A stretch of 64,000 bases of DNA from Zobellia russellii (GCF_018728565.1 NZ_JACSOI010000001.1:744001-808000); one strand, 5' to 3'; shown: positions 26,693 through 38,200, counted from the first letter of the stretch. Notes: generated from the letters alone by a model not told the origin. A program made the numbers and translations.

Positions 26693-26712
26693 TGTAGCAT
26701 AGTGTAGCATAG
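26693..26712 (+). promoter_or_regulatory. Tandem 10-bp repeat, probable operator of the susC operon
   Basis: Two exact copies of TGTAGCATAG lie head to tail, starting 3 bp after the -7 element and covering the expected transcription start. A matching pair sits at the same distance from the -7 element of the GH36 operon (40319-40338). The 10-bp period places both half-sites on one face of the helix. Binding by the upstream GntR protein is inferred from proximity. Confidence 0.65.
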
Positions 26713-26924
26713 ATTTAGTTAATTTTGTTAATGATTTTGGAGCTGTCTCCTTTTAAATTTTGGTTTTTTCAAAAAAAAGGGGGTAACTTGGTCAAAAACA
26801 ACGTTGAATTGCATTTGTGCTGAAATATATGCAACAGCTCTTTCTGTCTTTCTTAACATAACTCAACATGTTAGGTTAGCAAATTATAAAATACTAACTC
26901 AATTACTAACTTAAATTACTCATT

Positions 26925-29900
26925 ATGAACCAGAACTTTAAGAGGTTAAATAGGGTTCGATCACATGTTTTTGTGCTCGTGACTTTATTTTTCTTTGGCG
27001 TGGCATCTGTATGCGCGCAAACCACAATTTCAGGTACTACTTCTGACGACCAAGGCGTTTTACCTGGCGTAAATGTCTTGGTGAAAGGCACTACTGTTGG
27101 GAGTGTTTCCGATTTTGATGGAAATTATTCTATAGAAGTGCCAGAAGGTAGTTCTACTTTGGTATTTTCCTATGTGGGATATTCCAAACAAGAAGTGGCC
27201 ATTGATGGTCGGACAACAATTAACGTTACTATGTCTGAGGACGCTCAAGCGCTCAGCGAGGTTGTTGTTGTTGGATACGGTACGCAACGTAAAGCAGATT
27301 TGACAGGTGCTGTTGGCTCAATTAGTTCTGCTGATATTGTTTCCAAACCAATTACAAGTCCGGACCAAGCTTTGGCAGGTACAATCTCTGGTGTTAATAT
27401 TACAAACCGTAGTGGGGATCCTGGAGCACCTATCAGCGTGTTGATTAGGGGTGTGGGAACAGCTGGAAATACTGACCCTCTTTGGGTTATTGATGGTATT
27501 CCTATTGTGCAAACGACCAATATTACGGTAAACACTTCTTCTACTACTGATTCTAACCCGTTGGCTGGTCTAAATGCAAATGACATTGAATCCATAGATG
27601 TTCTTAAGGATGCGGCTTCAACTGCAATTTATGGTTCAAGAGCTGCAAACGGTGTTATTATCGTTACCACTAAGAGGGGAAAAAGTGGCGACGCTAGGGT
27701 AACTTATAATGGGTATGTTTCAACGGCTACAACAAGAGATAGAATAGATGTTCTTGATGTAGAGCAGTTTATTGATATTCAGGGGGAGTTGGGAAGAGAT
27801 CTTTCTGAGTTTTCTGGAAGTCCATATGTTGACTGGCAAGATTTAATTTTCAAAACGGGCTTCATTCAAAATCATAACGTAAGTGTTAGTGGTGGAAATG
27901 AAAAGGCCAAATATTTTATTTCAGGTGGATTGTTAGATCAAGACGGTATAGAGTTGGGTCAAGGATTCAAGAGATATTCCTTAAAAGCCAATTCAGAAAT
28001 CAATGTCGGTAAGTATTTGAAATTTGGAGAGTCTATTCTATTAAGTCAAACAGATAGACAGGTACAGAGTGAGCAAGGTATTTACGCCGGTTTCCGTTCG
28101 TCATTGAATGCTCCGTATTACCAGCCTTTTGGTGATGGAGCTTTTGGGTATAATGACTCTACCCCTGAAACTAGAGGTAACGGAATAACTGCTAGTAACT
28201 ATCTTTTTAATACTGATGATAGATATACTAGAACAACGTTACAAACACGTAAGGTATTAGCTAGTTTCTATGGAGAATTGCAAATTTTAGAAGGTTTGAA
28301 ATTCAGGCCTTCCTTAGGTATTGACTATAATGTAGGTGTTGGTGATTACTTTACTTCGGACGCTGTTCTTAATAATTCAACAGGATCTTCACTTTTGGTT
28401 TCGTCCAGACCTATTGAATTAACGTTAACATCATCGGCAACTTTACAATATGACAAGTCTTTTGGTGATCATAACATAGGGGCATTGTTCGGATTTGAAC
28501 AAACAAAGTTTAGATTTGATAAGCTTAGGGTTCAAGGTAGGAGTTTGTTTAATGAAAACTTTGCATCCACTGGTGCAGTAGGAACTGTAGGAGCCGCCAA
28601 TGAGGCAGATCTTTGGACTTTGCAAGGGTGGTTAGGTAGACTTACTTATAATTACAAAGGAAAGTATTTGGCAACCTTTAATGTTCGTCGTGATGCAACT
28701 TCAAGATTTTCTCCGGATAATAGAACAGATGTATTTCCTTCTGTATCCTTGGGTTGGAGAATTTCAGATGAGTCTTTCTTTCCTAAGGAAGGAGCTTTTG
28801 ATGATTTAAAAATCCGTGCAGGTTGGGGGCAGTCCGGTAACCAGGCTTCACCTACCAACTTCCCTTACTTAAGCTCTGTTGATAGTAATATAAGATATGT
28901 TATTGGCGATGATCAGGGAACGGTTGTTGCTCCTGCGCCAACTCTTTTTGCTAACCAAGATTTATTCTGGGAAACTAGTACTCAGTTTGATATTGGTCTT
29001 GATTTTAGTTTATTTAATTATAAGCTAACAGGTAGTATAGATTATTACAACAAAGAGAATGATGGAGTTCTCATTGGCTTGCCATTACCTTATGTATCTG
29101 GATTTTTCTTAGCTCCGGATGCAAACATTGGTTCAATAAAAAACTCAGGTATTGAGTTTTCAATGAATTATGCTGGAGAAATAGGTGATTTCACCTATTC
29201 TATTGGAGGTAATTTTACGACCAATAAAAATGAGGTCACAGATTTAGGTGAAGTTACCCAAATAGTTACCGGAATTGGCGGGGCTAGCACGCACCGGACT
29301 ATAGAAGGTGCAAGCCTTGGTCATTTTTACGGCTATAAAACAGACGGTCTTTATCAAAATGATGCAGAGGTGGCTGCTGCTGTTCCAGATGCAAATGGTA
29401 CACCATCACCTGGAGACATTCGTTTTGTAGATGTAAACGGAGATGGAATAGTGAACGCAGAAGATAGAACTGAATTGGGAAGTCCTTTTCCTGGGTTTTA
29501 TTATGGTGCAAACTTTAATGCAGCTTATAAAGGATTTGATTTTTCAATTAACTTTAGAGGTGTTGGTAACAAACAGGTATATAATTCAGCAAGGATAGCA
29601 TTAGAAGATCTAAGTTCTGGAAACAACTTTAGTACGCAGGTCTTAGATCGTTGGACAGGAGAGGGAACGGCTACTTCCAGTTCTAATCCAAGATTAACAT
29701 TGAACGACCCTAATGGGAACAATAGATACTCTGATCGTTGGATAGAAGATGCGGGATACTTGAGAATCCAGAACGCTCAAATAGGGTACAACCTTCCTCA
29801 AGACCTCTTAACTTCTTGGACCAATGATATGATTTCAAATTTTAGAATATATGTTGGTGCACAGAACTTGGCAACGTTTACGAAGTATTCTGGCTATGAC

Positions 29901-30023
29901 CCAGAGGTAGGGAGAACCCAAAGTTTCCAAAAAGGTGAGTTCACATTGGCAACAGGTCAAGATGGTGGAGCGTCACCTTTGCCTAGAATCTTTCAATTAG
30001 GACTATCCGTAACGTTCAATTAA
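26925..30023 (+). CDS. SusC/RagA-family TonB-dependent outer-membrane transporter
   Basis: This 1032-residue protein imports oligomers or small polymers across the outer membrane with its SusD lid, powered by TonB. It has a signal peptide (to about residue 31, VCAQ) and a carboxypeptidase-D-like domain (GVLPGVNVLVKGTTVGSVSDFDGNYSI). The SusC motif ALSEVVVVGYGTQRKADLTGAVG comes next, then the plug domain (VLIRGVGTAGNTDPLWVIDGI, LKDAASTAIYGSRAANGVIIVTTK) and a 22-strand-type barrel. It ends in the LGLSVTFN beta signal. It is first in an operon with susD and three lipoprotein genes. The substrate is not readable from sequence. Confidence 0.95.
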   Translation: MNQNFKRLNRVRSHVFVLVTLFFFGVASVCAQTTISGTTSDDQGVLPGVNVLVKGTTVGSVSDFDGNYSIEVPEGSSTLVFSYVGYSKQEVAIDGRTTINVTMSEDAQALSEVVVVGYGTQRKADLTGAVGSISSADIVSKPITSPDQALAGTISGVNITNRSGDPGAPISVLIRGVGTAGNTDPLWVIDGIPIVQTTNITVNTSSTTDSNPLAGLNANDIESIDVLKDAASTAIYGSRAANGVIIVTTKRGKSGDARVTYNGYVSTATTRDRIDVLDVEQFIDIQGELGRDLSEFSGSPYVDWQDLIFKTGFIQNHNVSVSGGNEKAKYFISGGLLDQDGIELGQGFKRYSLKANSEINVGKYLKFGESILLSQTDRQVQSEQGIYAGFRSSLNAPYYQPFGDGAFGYNDSTPETRGNGITASNYLFNTDDRYTRTTLQTRKVLASFYGELQILEGLKFRPSLGIDYNVGVGDYFTSDAVLNNSTGSSLLVSSRPIELTLTSSATLQYDKSFGDHNIGALFGFEQTKFRFDKLRVQGRSLFNENFASTGAVGTVGAANEADLWTLQGWLGRLTYNYKGKYLATFNVRRDATSRFSPDNRTDVFPSVSLGWRISDESFFPKEGAFDDLKIRAGWGQSGNQASPTNFPYLSSVDSNIRYVIGDDQGTVVAPAPTLFANQDLFWETSTQFDIGLDFSLFNYKLTGSIDYYNKENDGVLIGLPLPYVSGFFLAPDANIGSIKNSGIEFSMNYAGEIGDFTYSIGGNFTTNKNEVTDLGEVTQIVTGIGGASTHRTIEGASLGHFYGYKTDGLYQNDAEVAAAVPDANGTPSPGDIRFVDVNGDGIVNAEDRTELGSPFPGFYYGANFNAAYKGFDFSINFRGVGNKQVYNSARIALEDLSSGNNFSTQVLDRWTGEGTATSSSNPRLTLNDPNGNNRYSDRWIEDAGYLRIQNAQIGYNLPQDLLTSWTNDMISNFRIYVGAQNLATFTKYSGYDPEVGRTQSFQKGEFTLATGQDGGASPLPRIFQLGLSVTFN

Positions 30024-30044
30024 GCCTAAAAAACTAAAAATATT

Positions 30045-31571
30045 ATGAAAAAAATAATTGTATTTTTCGCGTTTGTATCGCTATTGGGAGCTTTCTCCTG
30101 TGGTGATCAATTAGACCTCGAGCCTCTGGATCGTGTCACCACAAATCAGTTCTATAAAACTAGAACGGATTTTGATGGAGCTGTTTTTGCCTCATACTCA
30201 TCTATTCAAGATTTTTGGGGTACAAGTACAGAAACATTAGGTGAACGAGGGGAATTTTGGAAGATTTCTTTGGCTATAACGGATGATGTGGCCGCAGATG
30301 AGGTTAACGGAACATCTTCTAGGGATATAGATAACCTCTTACTTCGTTCTAATGATGTGCCATTTGGAGCTGTGTATACTCAAATCTATGAAGGCATATA
30401 CAGAGCTAACATAGTTATTGAAAACTTAGATGGTGAGAATGACTTAACGGAAGAGGATAAAACCATAATTAATGCAGAAGCCAAATTTTTAAGGGCTTGG
30501 TTTCATTTTCAGGCTATGAAAATGTTCGGTACGCCTCCTTTGGCTCTAGACATTAGAACTGGTATTAACGATCAGGCTAGGCCAAATGCAACTCAAGAAG
30601 AATTGTATGCTGCAATATTGGCTGATTTAGCTGAAGCTGAAGCTGGTCTTCCTGCGGAGTGGGACGGGTCCAATACTGGTAGGGTAACCTTATGGACTGC
30701 TAAAGCCTATATAGGAAAAGTAAATGTTTGGAAAGAAGATTGGCCTACTGCAATTACTGCATTAGAAGAAGTTGTAAATTCAGGACCCTATGTTTTGGTT
30801 CCGGATTATGAGCAATTGTTTGCTTATACCAATGAAAATAATTCAGAGTCTATTTTTGAGATTCAGTATGGTGGACCGTTTTCGGATGATAACCTTTGGG
30901 TTTTTGATGATACGCATTCAGAAGATTTTAAAGCTTCTCAAGGAACTGCACGTGGAAATTACTGGGATGCGGCCGGAGGTGCTCCAGGTGGAAAGCAAGG
31001 TCAGTGGGTGCCAACTCAGGATTTAGTTGACGCCTATGAAGCTGGAGATGAAAGATTAGGTGTTACAGTTTACCAAGAGGGAGATATGTATTACTCTTTT
31101 GATGGAACACGTTATGAATTGGAATACGATCCAGCTTGGTCTTCAACAGGATATACACTAAAAAAATATAGAGGAACTTTAAATGCTGTAGTGGGCAATT
31201 CTTCTGCTAACGGACAAGTAGATTTTAACAATGAACGTTGGTTCAGGTTTGCAGAAGCCAAATTACTTTACGCCGAAGCTTTAATCAGAGGAGGTGGTGA
31301 TGTTGGAATTGCATTTGACGAGATAGATGATATTCGCGAAAGAGCAGGTTTAGGTCCTGTTGATCGTTCACAAGATCCAATGGATGCGTTAATGCAGGAA
31401 AGAAGAGTAGAACTTGCATTGGAGCCTCACAGGTATTTTGATATTACCAGATGGGGAATTGGTGCTGAGGTTTTTGGAGCAGCTTGGGATGATAAGTACA
31501 ATGTATTTCCTTTTCCACTTACGGAGATTGACAGGTCTAAGGGCTTGTTGATTCAGAACCCAGGATATTAA
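30045..31571 (+). CDS. SusD/RagB-family surface nutrient-binding lipoprotein
   Basis: SusD-like proteins form the lid of SusC barrels on the cell surface. This 508-residue protein has a lipobox AFSC (Cys19). Tetratricopeptide-like helices follow (EAKFLRAWFHFQAMKMFGTPPLAL, typical SusD N-terminal signature). The C-terminal RagB/SusD domain includes RFAEAKLLYAEALIRGGG and LMQERRVELALEPHRYFDITRWG. It ends at the conserved LLIQNPGY. It begins 21 bp after susC. A terminator-like hairpin follows and may lower expression of the genes further downstream. Confidence 0.95.
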   Translation: MKKIIVFFAFVSLLGAFSCGDQLDLEPLDRVTTNQFYKTRTDFDGAVFASYSSIQDFWGTSTETLGERGEFWKISLAITDDVAADEVNGTSSRDIDNLLLRSNDVPFGAVYTQIYEGIYRANIVIENLDGENDLTEEDKTIINAEAKFLRAWFHFQAMKMFGTPPLALDIRTGINDQARPNATQEELYAAILADLAEAEAGLPAEWDGSNTGRVTLWTAKAYIGKVNVWKEDWPTAITALEEVVNSGPYVLVPDYEQLFAYTNENNSESIFEIQYGGPFSDDNLWVFDDTHSEDFKASQGTARGNYWDAAGGAPGGKQGQWVPTQDLVDAYEAGDERLGVTVYQEGDMYYSFDGTRYELEYDPAWSSTGYTLKKYRGTLNAVVGNSSANGQVDFNNERWFRFAEAKLLYAEALIRGGGDVGIAFDEIDDIRERAGLGPVDRSQDPMDALMQERRVELALEPHRYFDITRWGIGAEVFGAAWDDKYNVFPFPLTEIDRSKGLLIQNPGY

Positions 31572-31618
31572 AAATTTTCTTTTTGGGGTTTCCCTAAAAA
31601 GTATAGTAATTTTACTGA

Positions 31619-31666
31619 AAAGGAATCCAATTTTGAATACTCTCTAGATTGGATTCCTTTCTTTTC
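31619..31666 (+). terminator. Hairpin after susD, terminator or attenuator
   Basis: A 12-bp stem (31619-31630 with 31649-31660) around an 18-nt loop is followed by the T-rich stretch TTTCTTTTC. It lies 47 bp after susD and 23 bp before the next gene. It could end most susCD transcripts while letting some continue. Confidence 0.6.
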
Positions 31667-31689
31667 ATGGACGTTTTTAATTTTTTTTC

Positions 31690-34600
31690 ATGTTCACTAC
31701 GTATAAAATAGGCCGGTTCTATTGTATTCTCTTTTCGTGCGTGGTATGGGTGTTTATATCATGTGCTCAAAAGAACCGAACGCTTTTTCGGGAAATAGAA
31801 CCTTCTGAATCGGGACTTGGTTTTCAGAATGCTTTAACATTAACAGATTCCCTTACCATACTTGATTTTGAATACATGTATAACGGGGCTGGTGTTGCCG
31901 TAGCCGACTTTGATTTAGATGGTCTACAGGATATCTATTTTACGGGAAATATGGTAAGTAACCGTCTGTATCGTAATCTAGGGGATTTTAAGTTTAAAGA
32001 TATTACAGAAACGGCCAATGTAGGTTCTACACACTGGTCAAATGGGGTAGCAATAGTTGATATCAACCAAGACGGCTATCCTGATATCTATGTTTGTAGG
32101 GCAGGTCCAAGAGGAGCTAAAGACGCGGATAAGACCAATTTGCTATTTGTAAACAATGGTATAAAAGATGGGAAGTTAACTTTTACCCAAGAAGCAGAGA
32201 AATGGGGGTTGGCAGATGCCAGCTATTCTGTACAGTCGGTCTTTTTTGATTATGACGGTGACGGTGATCTGGATATGTATCTTTTGAACAATGCACTTGT
32301 AGATTTCAATAGGAACACGGCAAAACCTAAGGATAATGCAGATAAAGTGCCCTCCGTGGATAGGCTTTACAGGAATGATAGTGGGGAAGTAATTCCCGGT
32401 AATCCTGTTTTTACCGATGTTTCGTTAGATTCCGGAATTTCCATAGAAGGGTATGGTTTAGGTGTAGAGGTATGCGATATTAATTCAGACGGTTGGCCAG
32501 ATATATATGTCTCCAATGACTTTCTAACGGATGATTTGCTTTATGTTAATCAAAAAGATGGAACGTTTAAAAATGAAATAGCTACCTATTTTAAGCACCT
32601 TACATTTAATGGTATGGGTAATGATATTGCCGATATTGATAATGATGGTAATATGGATGTTGTAGTGTTAGATATGCTTCCCCCGGATAACAAACGATGG
32701 AAACTTACTATGATGGGTAATAATTACGATCAATTTAGAACTAGACAAGATTACGGCTATCAACCACAGTATATTAGAAATACTTTGCAACTGAATAACG
32801 GTAATGGTTCTTTTAGTGAAGTAGGGCAATTGGCAGGAATAGATGCTACGGAATGGAGTTGGAGCGCTTTGTTCGCAGATTTTGATCAGGATGGACTTAA
32901 TGACCTATGTATTACTAACGGATACCGTCAAGATATCACTAATCTTGATTTTATGGTCTACGGAGATAGAGTGCTTACTATGGGTACGGAAGAGGCCAAT
33001 CGTAAAAAACGCATTGAGGAGCTCAATAAGTTACCAGGTATAAAGGAGAATAATTACTTTTTTAAGAACCTAGGAGGCCTAACTTTTAAAGATACATCCC
33101 TAAAAGTTGGTTTTGATAAAGCCACGTATTCCAATGGAATGGCCTATGCGGATTTAGATAACGACGGTGATTTGGACTTGGTCATGAACAATATTGATGA
33201 CCCGGCAGGTTTGTATGAAAACACTATCTCATCAGAAGAAAACAGATACATTAGATTTAAGTTTAAAGGAGCTCAAAAGAACCAACAAGCCTTGGGAAGT
33301 CAAGTCGAAATTTTTTATGCAGATAGTGTACAGAAAAAATACTTTACTCCTTATCGCGGTTATTTGTCTACCGTAGAACAGGCTTTACATTTCGGGGTTG
33401 GGCAGTCTAAGGTATTAGATAGTGTTAAAGTAGTTTGGCCTAATGGTAAAGTTCAAAAGCTTGAAGGTATAACTACTAATCAAGAGTTGGTATTGGTCTA
33501 TGAAAATGCAAATGAAGCAAAGCATATTTCAAAAATTTCTACACCTAAAACATTGTTTCAATCAGCAGATAGTATAGGTCTTGATCGGTTACATGTAGAG
33601 AACGAATTTGTAGATTTTAAGGTTCAGGCACTTTTACCCCACATGCATTCAAAAAACGGGCCTGGACTTGCCGTGGGTGATGTTAATGGTGATGGGCTAG
33701 AAGATATGTACGTGGGCGGTGCTACGGGTCAAGCAGGAGCATTAATGCTTCAAAGGCAAGACGGTTCTTTTGATACGAAGGAGTTTGGTGAAACAGATAA
33801 TGAGGATATGGGTGCTCTGTTTTTTGATGCTGACAATGATGGTGATCAAGATTTATATGTGGTGAGTGGAGGCTCCTCTTTTCCTATAGGAGACAAGAGG
33901 TATCAAGACCGGTTCTATGAGAATGATGGACAAGGCAATTTTAGGTTATATAAATCATTACCAAATATGCCTGTTAGTGGATCTGTTGTTACCGCGTCCG
34001 ATTACGATAAAGATGGAGATTTAGACCTTTTTGTTGGGGGTAGGGTAAGGCCGGGAGAATATCCGTTACCTCCTGAAAGCTTCCTCTTAAAAAATAGTAG
34101 TAATGCCAGTGGTATAAAATTCAGTAAGGATTCGCAGTCTGTCAGTTCGGTACTCAAGGATTTGGGTATGGTAACTTCGGCCCTGTGGACAGATTTTAAT
34201 AATGATGATTGGGAAGATTTAATTGTTGTAGGAGAATTTATGGCCCTACGCTTTTTTCGGAACAACAAAGGAATATTGTCTGAGGTAACAGAAGAAACGG
34301 GTCTTGCGCATACCAATGGTTGGTGGAACAGTATAACTTCGGGTGATTTTGATAATGATGGAGATACAGATTATATATTGGGCAACCTTGGTCTTAATAG
34401 CAAGTTCAGAGCTAGTTTTAAGGAACCTTTGTGTATCTACGCAAGTGATTATGATAAGAACGGACAAATAGATCCCGTTATGTGTCATTTTGTTGATGGA
34501 AAGAATTACGTGGCACACTCCAGAAACGATTTAATTAGTCAGATCAACGCTATGCGTTCGCGTTTTAGGACTTTTACGGACTATGCCAATGCTACTTTTG

Positions 34601-35226
34601 AAGAATCTTTTTTAGAGGAGGAAATAGAAAATGCCTATGTGGTACGAAGCGAAACATTTGCCAACTCTTATCTAGAGAATTTAGGTAATGGAAAGTTCAA
34701 GCTTTTGCAATTACCGAGGATAGCTCAAATTGCACCTGTGTATGGGGTATGGGTTGGAGATTACAATAATGACCAAAATCTTGATATACTTGCTGTTGGT
34801 AATTTTTACAGTGGCGAGGTATTCTCGGGCAGGTATGATGCTTCAATTGGTTGGTTGTTGATGGGTAATGGCAAAGGAGGTTTTAGCAAAGCCAATGTAT
34901 CACAAAGTGGTTTTTTGGTTGATGGAGATGGAAAAAGCTTGGTTGGTCTAACTGCTCCTGGTAAAGAAATAATTGTAGCCGGAGTAAATAATGATAGTTT
35001 AAAAAGCTTTTATCGACCTGTAAAAAATAAAGTATATCAGCCAAGGCCGGGAGAAATTTCAGCTTTATTGACCTTTGAAAATGGTCAAAAACAAAAAATT
35101 GAATTTCACTATGGAGAAGGTTACCTTTCTAGTGGAAGTCGCATTTTGAGTATTCCCAATTCAGCAGTTTCAGTTAAGGTTAAAAATTTTGACGGTACTG
35201 AAACCGAAATTTTAAACGACCTATGA
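31690..35226 (+). CDS. CRTAC1-type lipoprotein with FG-GAP/VCBS repeats and ASPIC/UnbV domain (first copy)
   Basis: This 1178-residue protein is a predicted lipoprotein (lipobox FISC, Cys25). Two blocks of FG-GAP/VCBS beta-propeller repeats are recognised by calcium-binding loops such as DFDLDGLQD, DINQDGYPD, DYDGDGDLD and DNDGDQDLY. Between them, near residues 530-600, lies an ASPIC/UnbV domain (EQALHFGVGQSKVLDSVKVVWPNGKVQ). The second propeller opens with LLPHMHSKNGPGLAVGDVNGDG. Such proteins bind glycans or proteins at the cell surface; no catalytic site is evident. The stop codon overlaps the next gene by 4 bp (ATGA), and that gene is a full-length paralogue. Confidence 0.9.
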   Translation: MFTTYKIGRFYCILFSCVVWVFISCAQKNRTLFREIEPSESGLGFQNALTLTDSLTILDFEYMYNGAGVAVADFDLDGLQDIYFTGNMVSNRLYRNLGDFKFKDITETANVGSTHWSNGVAIVDINQDGYPDIYVCRAGPRGAKDADKTNLLFVNNGIKDGKLTFTQEAEKWGLADASYSVQSVFFDYDGDGDLDMYLLNNALVDFNRNTAKPKDNADKVPSVDRLYRNDSGEVIPGNPVFTDVSLDSGISIEGYGLGVEVCDINSDGWPDIYVSNDFLTDDLLYVNQKDGTFKNEIATYFKHLTFNGMGNDIADIDNDGNMDVVVLDMLPPDNKRWKLTMMGNNYDQFRTRQDYGYQPQYIRNTLQLNNGNGSFSEVGQLAGIDATEWSWSALFADFDQDGLNDLCITNGYRQDITNLDFMVYGDRVLTMGTEEANRKKRIEELNKLPGIKENNYFFKNLGGLTFKDTSLKVGFDKATYSNGMAYADLDNDGDLDLVMNNIDDPAGLYENTISSEENRYIRFKFKGAQKNQQALGSQVEIFYADSVQKKYFTPYRGYLSTVEQALHFGVGQSKVLDSVKVVWPNGKVQKLEGITTNQELVLVYENANEAKHISKISTPKTLFQSADSIGLDRLHVENEFVDFKVQALLPHMHSKNGPGLAVGDVNGDGLEDMYVGGATGQAGALMLQRQDGSFDTKEFGETDNEDMGALFFDADNDGDQDLYVVSGGSSFPIGDKRYQDRFYENDGQGNFRLYKSLPNMPVSGSVVTASDYDKDGDLDLFVGGRVRPGEYPLPPESFLLKNSSNASGIKFSKDSQSVSSVLKDLGMVTSALWTDFNNDDWEDLIVVGEFMALRFFRNNKGILSEVTEETGLAHTNGWWNSITSGDFDNDGDTDYILGNLGLNSKFRASFKEPLCIYASDYDKNGQIDPVMCHFVDGKNYVAHSRNDLISQINAMRSRFRTFTDYANATFEESFLEEEIENAYVVRSETFANSYLENLGNGKFKLLQLPRIAQIAPVYGVWVGDYNNDQNLDILAVGNFYSGEVFSGRYDASIGWLLMGNGKGGFSKANVSQSGFLVDGDGKSLVGLTAPGKEIIVAGVNNDSLKSFYRPVKNKVYQPRPGEISALLTFENGQKQKIEFHYGEGYLSSGSRILSIPNSAVSVKVKNFDGTETEILNDL

Positions 35227-38200
35227 AGAATTTGAAACCCAGTTTGTTGGCGTTAGGTCTCATTCTTCTTTTTATAAGTTGTGGTGAGAACAAATCGCAT
35301 CGTTTTCGTTTGCTGGATGCCTCTCAAACGGGAATAGATTTTCAGAATACGATTACTGAAAATGACAGTATAAATGTGTTTGAATTTATGAATGTATATA
35401 CCGGTGCCGGTGTGGCAGTGGGTGATATAGATAATGATGGCCTTACTGATGTTTATTTTAGCGGTAATATGGTTTCTGGTAGGTTATACCTAAATAAAGG
35501 AAACATGCAATTTGAGGATATTACGGAAAAAGCAGGGCTACTTAACACGCGTTGGGGTACGGGAGTGAGTATGGTTGATATTAATCAAGATGGATTTTTA
35601 GATATCTATGTCTGTGTTTCTGGAAGTGCTACGGTATCGGAAAGGGCCAATATGCTTTTCATTAATAATGGCGATATGACATTTACCGAAAAGGCTGAGG
35701 AATACGGCCTAGCTGATACGCGTCAAAGCATGCATGCTGCTTTTTTTGACTATGATAGAGACAATGATTTAGACATGTATTTGCTGGTAAATCCCGCAGC
35801 TTATGAATATAATGTAAATGTGAGTAAACCGCGAGAGCTTGATGGTCAATCCGTAAGTAATGACCGTTTGTATAGGAATTTGGGTAATGGCAAGTTTGAA
35901 GATGTTTCTGCAGACGCCGGAATTTTAGTTGAAGGGTATGGACTTGGTGTTGGGGTTTCTGATATAAATGGAGACGACTGGCCGGATATTTATATCTCTA
36001 ATGATTTTATTGGGAATGATATTCTCTATATCAATCAAAAAGACGGTACGTTCAAAGATGCAATTACCGAACAGATCAAGCATACTTCTTATGCCGGAAT
36101 GGGTAATGATGTTGCAGATGTAGATAACAATGGTGACCCCGATATTATGGTGTTGGATATGCGTCCCGAAGATAATTTAAGGCAAAAAATGATTATTTCC
36201 TCAACGGGTTATGATCGATTTCAAATTATGCTGAATGCAGGTTACAATGCCCAATATAGTCGTAATACCCTTCAGTTGAATCAAGGTATGGATAGGTTCA
36301 GTGAAATTGGTTTTATGGCGGGAATTAGTAGCACAGATTGGAGCTGGAGCCCACTTTTGGCCGATTACGACAATGATGGTCGTAAAGACTTATATGTTAC
36401 TAACGGTTTTTTAAGAGATTTGGGAGACTTGGATTATATCCATTATCAAAAAGCATACGATACACCTTTAGGTGATGTGGACGCAAAAATAGACTTAAAA
36501 TTAAAGTCAATTAGTGAACTGCCTATGGCAGATTTACCAAACTATGCTTACCGGAATAATGGGGATATGACGTTTGAAAAGGTATCCGCTGCTTGGGGCA
36601 TAGATAAGGCCAGTTGTTCCCATGGTGCAGCTTATGCTGATTTGGATAATGATGGTGATCTTGACCTATTGGTAAATAATATGGATCAACCAGCTTTCGT
36701 GTATGAAAATGAGGGTAACTCTAAAGAGATAAATCATTATTTACGTGTTAAACTGGAGGGTCATCAAGGCAATCTTCAAGGAATAGGCGCAAAACTAAAA
36801 GTAACAACAGAAGATTCGGAACAGTATTACCAACATTACTTAAGTAGGGGGTATGAATCTAGTGTAGACCCTACCGTACATTTTGGACTGGGAAAAGCCA
36901 AAAAAATAAGCAGTGTTGAAGTATGGTGGCCTAATGGTACGTATCAGGTTGTGAATAATCAGGTTGTTGATACGCTTTTAACGTTATGGCAGTCTAAGGC
37001 TTCTAAAGATAGTCCCCTAAAAAAGAAAGTTGAAAAGCAATTGTTCTCTGATGTAACGGATAGTCTGAGTATTGACTTTACGCATCATGAAGATGATTTT
37101 GTTGATTTTAAATTACAGCCAATTTTACCGCACATGCACTCACGAAACGGACCGGGCATTGCTGTTGCAGATGTTAATGGAGACGGTTTAGAGGACTTTT
37201 ATGTAGGTGGGGCAAAAGGTCAACCAGGGGAGCTGTTTTTGCAAAATAAAGATGGAGATTTCGTGTCCAAAGAGGGTTTTGATGCCAACCTTGAAGATAT
37301 GGGTGTTTTGTTATTTGATGCTAATGGGGATGGTTACAAAGACCTTTATCTAGTAAGTGGGGGTGTAAGTGCAGAAATGGGTGACGAGGTATATCAAGAT
37401 AGGCTTTACATGAACGATGGTAAAGGAAGCTTTTTACTCTCTGATGCACTGCCTAAAATTAGTGCAAGTGGTTCATGTGTTGTTGCAAGTGACTTTGATA
37501 AGGATGGGGATTTGGATTTATTCGTTGGGGGCAGATTGGATCCTGGCAAATACCCAATGCCATCGCGTAGTTATTTGCTTGAAAACCAGTCATCAGAAGA
37601 CGGGGGTTTTAAGTTTGTAGATGTTGGCAATGAGATAGTTGGCTGGGAAGAACTCACCATGGTTACATCTGGTATATGGACAGATTATGATAATGATGGC
37701 TGGACGGATCTTTTAGTGGTTGGTGAATTTATGCCTATCACTATTTTTCATAATGAAAAGGGCAAATTGGTCATGCAAAAAGAAACAATCGGATTGGCAA
37801 AAACCGAAGGCTGGTGGAATAGCATCAACGGTGGCGATTTTGACCAAGACGGAGATACGGATTATATTTTGGGCAATTTAGGACTCAATAGTAAATATAA
37901 GGTCTCTTCCGAGGAACCTCTTTGTATTTATGCTAATGATTATGATAAGGATGGCCGTATAGACCCTATAATGTGCTACTATATTGATGGTGAAAATCAT
38001 TTGGCCCACTCGCGTGATGAGATTATTGGTCAAGTCAATGCTATGAGAAGTAGGTTTAAAACCTATAGATCATATGCGGAAACTAGTTTTGAGAAATCAT
38101 TTCTGCCCGAAGAGTTAGAAGAGTCTTACGTAGTAAAGAGTCATACTTTTGCCAGTAGTTATCTTGAGAATATGGGAGATGGCAGATTTAGTTTGAGCCA

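Larger units (their letters stand above)
26550..26924. other. 375-bp susC upstream region: promoter, operator and long leader
   Basis: No gene was found in this gap. It holds the susC promoter (26656-26689), a tandem operator-like repeat (26693-26712) and then about 228 bp of AT-rich leader before the ATG. The leader contains short inverted repeats, including GGAG/CTCC near 26750, TTGCAT/ATGCAA (about 26812-26835) and TAACAT/ATGTTA (about 26857-26876). A further TAATTTTG box at 26720-26727 lacks a -33 partner. Confidence 0.6.
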
